From an uncultured Erysipelotrichaceae bacterium (GTDB taxonomy: Bacteria > Bacillota_I > Bacilli_A > Erysipelotrichales > Erysipelotrichaceae), in assembly GCA_947175465.1 (NCBI GenBank), contig CAMWMY010000090.1, forward strand, positions 1-5,801: DNA of 5,801 nucleotides. Direction: 5' to 3'. Positions 1-5,064 of the stretch are shown here, piece by piece. The translations under genes and the position numbers were made by a program. Under the pieces are notes generated by a model. It searched no databases, had not been told where the DNA came from, and saw nothing but the letters and a program-made list of their open reading frames with translations. How positions within the stretch are numbered: position 1 is the stretch's first letter; each line of letters opens with the position of its first letter.

Positions 1-468
1 CATGAATACTTGAAAGATTATGATTGGATCGTAACCAAAAAGATTGCTCTAGAAGATGGAGAAAAAAATCTTTATGAAAATTATGTCAATGCTCATTATA
101 AAAAAGATTTAGAGGCCACAAAAAGTGCCATCAAAAAATTATATCCAGAATATGAAGCAACATTTGATAAAGTTTTTACAAGTAATAAATTTAGCCAATT
201 TAATATGTGTTATACTAGCAAGGATGAGTATGTAGCATATTGTCAATGGTTATTTGATATCTTATTTGAAGTCGAAAAACAAATTGATATTACGAATTAT
301 GATACATATCAAGGTCGAGTTTTTGGCTTTTTAGCTGAGCGTCTATTCAATGTTTGGTTGCAACATGGTGGAAATAAGAATATCAAGTATTTAAGTGTGT
401 TTGATTTAAGAACTAGAAGTCGAGAATATATTAAGCAGAGGTTAATTGGAGGTACAAAGAAGCATTGA
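1..468 (+). CDS. DUF4422 family putative glycosyltransferase, C-terminal part (5' end outside window)
   Basis: This is the C-terminal 155 residues of a DUF4422-domain protein. The reading frame is open to base 1 (His-Glu-Tyr-Leu...), so the TTG at 10 is an internal leucine codon and not a start. Residues below count from the first codon. Family-typical stretches are the YDWIVTKK segment (7-14), HYKKDLEATK with YPEYEATFDKV (32-58), FNMCYTSKDEYVAYCQWLFD (67-86) and YQGRVFGFLAERLFNVWL (103-120). Members are common in capsule and EPS clusters and are usually regarded as cytoplasmic glycosyltransferases; I cannot state the sugar or linkage. By comparison with the family, roughly the first 100 residues are missing. 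The stop overlaps the next gene's TTG start by 4 bp, which suggests translational coupling. Family assignment is firm; enzymatic role is inferred from family and context. Confidence 0.88.
   Translation, partial: HEYLKDYDWIVTKKIALEDGEKNLYENYVNAHYKKDLEATKSAIKKLYPEYEATFDKVFTSNKFSQFNMCYTSKDEYVAYCQWLFDILFEVEKQIDITNYDTYQGRVFGFLAERLFNVWLQHGGNKNIKYLSVFDLRTRSREYIKQRLIGGTKKH
448..467 (+). promoter_or_regulatory. Ribosome binding site and TTG start of the GT2 gene
   Basis: GGAGGT at 448-453 lies inside the end of the DUF4422 gene, 11 bases before the TTG at 465. No ATG or GTG fits the conserved N-terminus, which begins four residues before the VSIVVPAYN strand. The TTG overlaps the upstream TGA as TTGA (465-468). 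The strong Shine-Dalgarno sequence may compensate for the weak start codon and long spacer. Confidence 0.7.
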
Positions 469-1418
469 AGGGACTAGTATCGATTGTTGTACCTGCTTAC
501 AATGTTGAAAACTATGTGCGTAGGTGTATCGAAAGTATTGATAAGCAAACTTACAGTAACTATGAAGTCATTTTTGTTAATGATGGTTCAACTGATAATA
601 CCCAGACTATATTGGAAGAATTTGTAAATAAAAAGCAAAATTATAAGCTTGTAAATCAAAAAAATGTAGGATTATCTGGAGCAAGAAATACAGGTATACG
701 GCATGCTCAAGGCGAATTCATATATTTTCTCGATCCAGATGATTGGATTGAATCAGGGTTACTTGCAAAAAGTGTAACATATTTATCTGAAAAACAAGTT
801 GATATGGTGTTTTTTGATTTCTATCTTACTCAAGGGAAAGAGGGCTATAAAAAGCAATTTTGGTTTAAAAATAGACCTCAAAGTGGTAGTTATTCTAGCA
901 AGGAAGCTTTGGAGATCTTACTAGATTGTAAGATAGGGAATTATTCTTGGTCCAATGTAGCTAGAACAAAGTTATTCACAGATAATAAGATTGAATTTCC
1001 AAGTGGTAGAACATATGAAGATTTAGCTACGACATATAAGCTAATTGGCAAAAGTCGGGCAATATATTTTATAGATGATCATCTGTATTATTACTATCAA
1101 AACAATGCCGGCTCTATAACTAAAACCTGGAAATATAAAGATTACCTAGATACGATGAAGAGTTTTGGAGAGATAGAAGAGTATATGCATGTTAATTACC
1201 CAGAACTGTTAAAGAAGTTGGTAAATCTCAAACTCACTATGCTTTTTTCATTTCTCGATAATAGCTACGGTAGTGAGTATTGTTCTAAGATACAAGAACA
1301 AATAATTACTATAGTGATTAGAGAATATGCTGATATAAGTCTGAAAAATAGGTTTAAATATTTGCTTTTAAAAACGAAGTTGTACTTTGTTGTGAAGAAA
1401 TTGAGAAGACAGGTTTGA
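465..1418 (+). CDS. GT2 family glycosyltransferase (GT-A fold)
   Basis: This 317-residue protein is a typical GT2 enzyme, expected to transfer a sugar from a nucleotide-sugar donor to the growing lipid-linked repeat unit at the inner face of the membrane. The nucleotide-binding strand VSIVVPAYN is at residues 5-13 and VNDGSTDN at 38-45. NVGLSGARNTGI spans 67-78. The metal-binding DxD-type motif is FLDPDDW at 88-94 (Asp90, Asp92, Asp93). A YEDL motif at 183-186 is the usual site of the catalytic base, followed by the tyrosine-rich YYYYQNNAGSIT segment at 207-218 that many capsule GT2 enzymes share. The C-terminal third lacks clear motifs and ends in a basic stretch that could contact the membrane. 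Translation starts at TTG, overlapping the previous stop by 4 bp. All catalytic motifs are intact. Donor, acceptor and linkage cannot be read from the sequence. Confidence 0.93.
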   Translation: MKGLVSIVVPAYNVENYVRRCIESIDKQTYSNYEVIFVNDGSTDNTQTILEEFVNKKQNYKLVNQKNVGLSGARNTGIRHAQGEFIYFLDPDDWIESGLLAKSVTYLSEKQVDMVFFDFYLTQGKEGYKKQFWFKNRPQSGSYSSKEALEILLDCKIGNYSWSNVARTKLFTDNKIEFPSGRTYEDLATTYKLIGKSRAIYFIDDHLYYYYQNNAGSITKTWKYKDYLDTMKSFGEIEEYMHVNYPELLKKLVNLKLTMLFSFLDNSYGSEYCSKIQEQIITIVIREYADISLKNRFKYLLLKTKLYFVVKKLRRQV

Positions 1419-1421
1419 TTT

Positions 1422-1437
1422 GAGGGATGAGTAAGTG
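1422..1437 (+). promoter_or_regulatory. Ribosome binding site and GTG start of the wzy-like gene
   Basis: GAGG at 1422-1425 is followed by the GTG start at 1435 after nine bases. The ATG at 1427 reads Met-Ser-Lys-stop in another frame, so it cannot start this gene. GTG then AAA AAG gives a normal Met-Lys-Lys N-terminus for a membrane protein. Confidence 0.7.
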
Positions 1438-2745
1438 AAAAAGAGTCTAATTTCTAACAGCAAACGTTTTAGTTTATTATTAGAATATATGATCGCTATT
1501 ATTTTGATCATAGGTAGTTCGAGTATATATAGCTTAATTTATCCCATGAACTATGTGTATATATGTTTGACATGTATACTAGTGGTTTCTGTTATAGTTA
1601 ATATACTGACGATAGGGGCAACGGCTAATGAAATTACCAAATTACTTATTAAAGTAATTATAGTTACAGTCCTTGTTGGGATATATTGTTTACATACATT
1701 GGAAGTATATCCTCAATCTAACATACGTACATATTTGTTACTATTGCTGGTTTTTGATCTTTTGGTATTAGAATTGGGAATTAAAAATTATCGACAACAC
1801 GATTTGACAAGTGGGATAATTGAATGTTTCTATCAATTGACGGTGATTTTAGCAGTTATCAGTTTAGTGTGCTGGATGTTAGTCTCTATTTTTAAATTCC
1901 TGCCGGTAACTGGTTATACAGAGTACTTTTGGGGAGGAAACAGATTAGTTGGAAATTTCTTAAAAATCTATTTTGAAAGTCAAGATTATAACTTTATGGG
2001 GACAGTTATTGACAGAAATTCAGGTATCTATCCTGAAGCGCCGATGTATGCTTTTGTATTGATTGTTGCTAGTGCATACGGCTATTTTATTCGTGGTGAT
2101 AGAGGTAAAAAAATTATATGTTTGATTATTACAATGTTTTCGACTTTATCAATGACAGCGATAATTATGGCGGTATTTATTATTTTGTGTTATACAGTCA
2201 AAGAATTTAAGAGTAAGTACAAATTTACTTTAGGGATAATTCTTGTTCCAATGGTTATTCTTACTTTTGCATATTTGATAGTACAACTTTTAAGCTTTAA
2301 ATCATCAAATGATACACTTTCAACATCACTTCGTTTTGATGATTTAAATGCGGGATACCAGTTATGGCTATCCCATCCTTATTTAGGTGCGGGGATGGAT
2401 AATTTAGAGGCTTTACAGCAATATATGTCAGCTGATAGATTGTACACATATTTAGGTGTTAATCAAGCATGGTACAGTCTAGGATGGTCATCCATTTTAG
2501 CCTATGGAGGTATCTATTTGACTGTGATTTATAGTTATCCATTGCTAAAAAGTTTAGTGTTAGGTATAAGTTATGATAATTCAATATGGATATTTTCAGT
2601 TGTGATAATAGTTTCTTTATTTATTTTAATTGTGTATGGGTCACCGTTATTTATATTTATTTTGGCATACTTGTGGATTAATTCAAATAAAGAAACATTA
2701 TATCTAATCACAGAAGGAGAAAAAAATAATGAAGAAAACAGATGA
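1435..2745 (+). CDS. wzy: Wzy-like polysaccharide repeat-unit polymerase (multi-spanning membrane protein)
   Basis: This 436-residue, very hydrophobic protein has about 10-11 likely membrane segments, at roughly 14-35, 38-60, 72-90, 97-116, 134-156, 203-219, 227-254 (possibly two), 265-286, 352-372 and 382-416 (probably two). Its length, topology and place among glycosyltransferases fit the Wzy polymerase, which joins flipped repeat units on the outer face of the membrane. Two loops carry motifs of the O-antigen polymerase/ligase type: a loop ending in DRNSGIYPEAPMY (193-205, Arg194) and a large loop at about 288-350 with Arg300 and SHPYLGAGMDN (313-323, His314). Wzy proteins diverge strongly, so the call rests on architecture, these loop motifs and context. 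A Wzx flippase is less likely because flippases usually have 12-14 evenly spaced helices without such large loops. It starts with GTG 16 bp after the GT2 gene and its end overlaps the next gene by 17 bp. Confidence 0.82.
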   Translation: MKKSLISNSKRFSLLLEYMIAIILIIGSSSIYSLIYPMNYVYICLTCILVVSVIVNILTIGATANEITKLLIKVIIVTVLVGIYCLHTLEVYPQSNIRTYLLLLLVFDLLVLELGIKNYRQHDLTSGIIECFYQLTVILAVISLVCWMLVSIFKFLPVTGYTEYFWGGNRLVGNFLKIYFESQDYNFMGTVIDRNSGIYPEAPMYAFVLIVASAYGYFIRGDRGKKIICLIITMFSTLSMTAIIMAVFIILCYTVKEFKSKYKFTLGIILVPMVILTFAYLIVQLLSFKSSNDTLSTSLRFDDLNAGYQLWLSHPYLGAGMDNLEALQQYMSADRLYTYLGVNQAWYSLGWSSILAYGGIYLTVIYSYPLLKSLVLGISYDNSIWIFSVVIIVSLFILIVYGSPLFIFILAYLWINSNKETLYLITEGEKNNEENR

Positions 2746-3496
2746 TTTTGTTAGTTTACCACAATATATGAGAATTTTAAGAAAACACATCACTGCAATT
2801 ATTACCTGCGTTTTTTTGGGAATTGGAATATCGATGATAGTGACATTTGTTTTTATGACACCTAAATATAGTTCTACAGTAGATTTACTAGTTAATCAAA
2901 AAACGAGTGATGTAGCTGCACAATTCAATGTTCAACAAGCTGATTTACAAGCTATTAGAACATATAAGGATGTCTTGACGAAAGGCGTAATTTTGAATGA
3001 TGTCTTGAGAGAAGCTAAGCAAAAAGATAACTATAAAGGAAGTATGGAGCAATTAAAGAAAGATATTACTATTTCAAATGAAAATAGCTCACAAGTTATC
3101 AGTGTTACAGTAACAAATGGTAATCCATATATTGCTGCTGATATCGCTAATATGATAGGAAGTGTATTTACTAAAAAGATCAAGAAGATAATGCAAATCA
3201 ATAATGTGACAATCGTAAATAAAGCTACACCAAAGCTTGATCCGGTTTCACCAAGAAAGAAATTAAATCTAGTATTAGGAGCTTTAGCTGGTTTGATAGT
3301 AGGCTTGATGATTGTATTGATCAAAGAACTTGGGAATACAAAGGTCGATAGTGAAGAATTCTTGACAGAGGAACTAGGGCTAACAGTCTTGGGTAAAGTA
3401 TACCATTTGGATAATAGAACTAAAGAATATGGGATTGTTAGTATAAATTCAGTTGATAAAGCGTTTGATTCTGAGTTAAGACGTAAACGAGTATAG
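2729..3496 (+). CDS. wzd: Wzd/CpsC-like chain-length modulator and BY-kinase activator
   Basis: This 255-residue protein has the Wzz-type layout of Gram-positive polysaccharide co-polymerases. A short cytoplasmic N-terminus is followed by TM1 at about 21-43, an extracellular domain starting with PKYSSTVDLLVNQK (45-58), and TM2 at about 178-198. Just before TM2 is the proline-rich ATPKLDPVSPRKK segment (166-178), a hallmark of the family. The cytoplasmic tail (199-255) contains the conserved ELGLTVLGKV stretch (215-224). In relatives this tail binds and activates the separate tyrosine kinase, here encoded next. The protein has no kinase domain of its own, as usual in Firmicutes. The ATG at 2729 follows AAGGAGA with good spacing and overlaps the wzy end by 17 bp, suggesting coupled translation of polymerase and modulator. 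Also named epsB or cpsC in other species. Confidence 0.93.
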   Translation: MKKTDDFVSLPQYMRILRKHITAIITCVFLGIGISMIVTFVFMTPKYSSTVDLLVNQKTSDVAAQFNVQQADLQAIRTYKDVLTKGVILNDVLREAKQKDNYKGSMEQLKKDITISNENSSQVISVTVTNGNPYIAADIANMIGSVFTKKIKKIMQINNVTIVNKATPKLDPVSPRKKLNLVLGALAGLIVGLMIVLIKELGNTKVDSEEFLTEELGLTVLGKVYHLDNRTKEYGIVSINSVDKAFDSELRRKRV

Positions 3497-3513
3497 CAAT
3501 TGGGAGGTAGATC

Positions 3514-4233
3514 ATGAAATTTTTTGGAAAAAAGAAACAAGAACTAGACACTAATAGTATGGAAAATGGGGTTTATTTGATTACGATAGATAAACCAACT
3601 TCAGTTAATACTGAACAATTTAATACTATAAGAACGAATATCATGTTTTCAAGTGTTGATCATGCCTATAAATCATTGATGTTAACCTCTACCGTTGCTT
3701 CTGAAGGAAAATCGACAGTTGCAGCTAATATTGCAGCAACGTATGCCAAACAAGGCCTAAAAACACTTTTGATTGATGCCGACTTAAGAAGACCTACTGT
3801 ACGGGCAACTTTTGGAATTCAGGATGGTAAAGGGTTAACAAATTTATTGACAGAAAATGATTTTGATATTAACGAGATCATTTATGAAACAACTGTAAAA
3901 AATTTATACGTAATGCCTAGTGGACCAATTCCACCAAATCCATCAGAATTGATTGGATCCATGAAAATGAAGGCTGTACAGAATGCTTTGAATAAAACTT
4001 TTGATCTAGTGATATTTGATGCCCCACCTGTAACTACTGTGACAGATGCACAATTGCTGGCTACACAAGTAGATGGGACGATTTTAGTTGTAAGAAAAGA
4101 TAAGACTGAGAAGGCTGTTTGCCGTGAAGCAGTCAAATTGATCGAGCATGTAGGTGGGCATATTATAGGGGTAATATTAAATGATGTGCCAAACTTTGCT
4201 AGTGGGTATTATGGCTATTATTCTAAAAAATAA
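3514..4233 (+). CDS. wze: Wze/CpsD tyrosine autokinase (BY-kinase)
   Basis: This 239-residue cytoplasmic kinase has the standard P-loop motifs of bacterial tyrosine kinases. Walker A is at about 58-69 (SEGKST core, Lys66), Walker A' is LLIDADLRRP (85-94, Asp88 and Asp90), and Walker B is LVIFDAPP (165-172, Asp169). The C-terminus carries the autophosphorylation cluster GYYGYY (231-236), four tyrosines followed by Ser-Lys-Lys. The kinase is expected to work with the upstream Wzd, cycling between phosphorylated and unphosphorylated states to set polysaccharide length and output. The N-terminal helix EQFNTIR (34-40) aligns with the EX2RX2R oligomerisation motif, but the first Arg position is Asn37. 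The ATG at 3514 has an excellent GGGAGG (3502-3507) six bases upstream, and the gap to wzd is 17 bp. Also called cpsD or epsC elsewhere. Confidence 0.96.
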   Translation: MKFFGKKKQELDTNSMENGVYLITIDKPTSVNTEQFNTIRTNIMFSSVDHAYKSLMLTSTVASEGKSTVAANIAATYAKQGLKTLLIDADLRRPTVRATFGIQDGKGLTNLLTENDFDINEIIYETTVKNLYVMPSGPIPPNPSELIGSMKMKAVQNALNKTFDLVIFDAPPVTTVTDAQLLATQVDGTILVVRKDKTEKAVCREAVKLIEHVGGHIIGVILNDVPNFASGYYGYYSKK

Positions 4234-4247
4234 CATTATATTTAGAA
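4221..4247 (+). repeat. AT-rich 7-bp inverted repeat at the wze-wzh junction
   Basis: TTCTAAA (4221-4227) and TTTAGAA (4241-4247) are perfect inverted repeats separated by 13 bases. The hairpin would span the wze stop codon (4231-4233) and end just before the wzh Shine-Dalgarno sequence. It is weak (one G-C pair), lacks a following T-run, and could be chance in AT-rich DNA, so it is not called a terminator. Confidence 0.3.
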
Positions 4248-4249
4248 AG

Positions 4250-4262
4250 AAGGATGAGTATG
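4250..4262 (+). promoter_or_regulatory. Ribosome binding site that decides the wzh start
   Basis: AAGGA at 4250-4254 is followed five bases later by the ATG at 4260. The in-frame ATG at 4254 shares its A with this Shine-Dalgarno core and so has no usable spacing. The second ATG is therefore preferred, which removes two residues from the longest possible protein. Confidence 0.7.
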
Positions 4263-5036
4263 CACTTTGATAAAATTGTAGATTTACATTGTCATATGTT
4301 ACCAGGAATTGACGATGGCTCTCCTAACTTGGAGACTTCACTTGAATTAGCAAAAAAAGCGGTTCTTGATGGCGTTACACATATTCTATTAACTCCTCAT
4401 CATCTGGATAATAGATATGTGAATCATAAATTTGATGTTATAAAAAAAACAGAATCATTCCAACAAGCCCTAGATAAATGTAAGATCCCACTACAGGTTT
4501 TTCCAGGGCAAGAAGTTCATATTAATGGTGATTTACCAGAGCGTTATCCGGATCTTTTGGGAACAGATATTGATACAAGGTATATGCTACTTGAATTACC
4601 ACATTCAAATGTTCCTATGTATACAGAAAAAATCATTTTTGAACTTCAGAAATTAGGAATTACGCCAATAATTGTACACCCTGAAAGAAATAAAGAAATT
4701 CAGTCGAATTTAAATATATTGTACAATTTTATCCAAAAAGGTGCTTTAGCCCAAATTACAGCTACGAGCTATGTCGGGGGATTTGGAGAGAATGTGGCTG
4801 ATATATCACAAAAATTAGTTGAAAATAGATTGGTCCAGGTAGTTGCTTCTGACACACATGCACTTAAAGGAAGAGATTTTGTGCTCCGTGAGGCTTTAGA
4901 GAGTATAGGAGATGATTTCGGTCCTAAAGTAGCCATGAAATTTGAGAAAAATGCAGAGGATATTCTTAACGGTAATAATGTTATTGCTAGCGGATATAGT
5001 AAAATACGAGAGAAAAAGCGTTTCTTTTTTTTCTAG
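4260..5036 (+). CDS. wzh: Wzh/CpsB PHP-family phosphotyrosine-protein phosphatase
   Basis: This 258-residue protein (from the ATG at 4260) is a metal-dependent PHP-fold phosphatase of the CpsB/YwqE type, which dephosphorylates the tyrosine cluster of the BY-kinase encoded just upstream. All metal-site motifs are visible: DLHCHMLPGIDDG (8-20; Asp8, His10, His12, Asp18), TPHH (45-48), GQEVH (83-87; Glu85), VHPERN (139-144; His140) and ASDTHAL (196-202; Asp198, His200). Length is normal for the family and no key residue is missing. It is unrelated to the low-molecular-weight Wzb phosphatases of Gram-negative systems. The gene follows wze after 26 bp to the preferred start. The C-terminus is unusual, ending in Lys-Lys-Arg and four phenylalanines encoded over a T8 tract. 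The start at 4254 would add Met-Ser but is badly placed relative to the Shine-Dalgarno sequence. Also called epsD or cpsB elsewhere. Confidence 0.95.
   Translation: MHFDKIVDLHCHMLPGIDDGSPNLETSLELAKKAVLDGVTHILLTPHHLDNRYVNHKFDVIKKTESFQQALDKCKIPLQVFPGQEVHINGDLPERYPDLLGTDIDTRYMLLELPHSNVPMYTEKIIFELQKLGITPIIVHPERNKEIQSNLNILYNFIQKGALAQITATSYVGGFGENVADISQKLVENRLVQVVASDTHALKGRDFVLREALESIGDDFGPKVAMKFEKNAEDILNGNNVIASGYSKIREKKRFFFF
5025..5032 (+). other. T8 homopolymer at the 3' end of wzh
   Basis: Eight consecutive T residues encode part of the terminal Phe run of wzh, directly before the TAG at 5034. Loss of one T, or the equivalent polymerase slippage, would skip the TAG and read without a stop into the next gene in its own frame. 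Whether slippage happens is unknown. Confidence 0.45.
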
Positions 5037-5046
5037 GATTAATTAC

Positions 5047-5064
5047 GAGGTAGATATATTTATG
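5047..5064 (+). promoter_or_regulatory. Ribosome binding site of the GT14 gene
   Basis: GAGGT at 5047-5051 lies 10 bases upstream of the ATG at 5062. No other start codon fits, since the conserved first strand of the protein begins within five residues of this Met. Confidence 0.6.

Noticed and set aside
10..12. TTG at position 10 as the start of the first gene
   Set aside because: The frame is open to base 1 and the conserved DUF4422 domain clearly begins further upstream, so this is an internal leucine codon.
1427..1438. ATG at 1427 as a start near the wzy-like gene
   Set aside because: It encodes only Met-Ser-Lys before a TGA and is out of frame with the polymerase.
3031..3540. Minus-strand open frame of 169 codons across wzd and the start of wze
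   Set aside because: It is fully antisense to well-supported wzd coding sequence, shows no recognisable motif, and has low-complexity composition typical of a shadow frame.
3882..4136. Minus-strand open frame of 84 codons inside wze
   Set aside because: Antisense to the conserved Walker B region of the kinase, with no family features or independent ribosome binding site.
4196..4224. Possible internal promoter TTGCTA - 17 bases - TATTCT before wzh
   Set aside because: Each box matches only four of six consensus bases, and both lie in the conserved kinase tail where the sequence is set by coding; such matches are common in AT-rich DNA.
220..4262. Identical 13-mer AAGGATGAGTATG at 220-232 and 4250-4262
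   Set aside because: The copies do not extend further, one is inside coding sequence and the other is a ribosome binding region; one such match is plausible by chance in a window this size.
5008..5032. Possible intrinsic terminator at the end of wzh
   Set aside because: The stem (AGAAA/TTTCT, extendable with G-U pairs) is nearly all A-T, and extending it uses up part of the T-run; too weak to call, especially with the next gene only 25 bp away.
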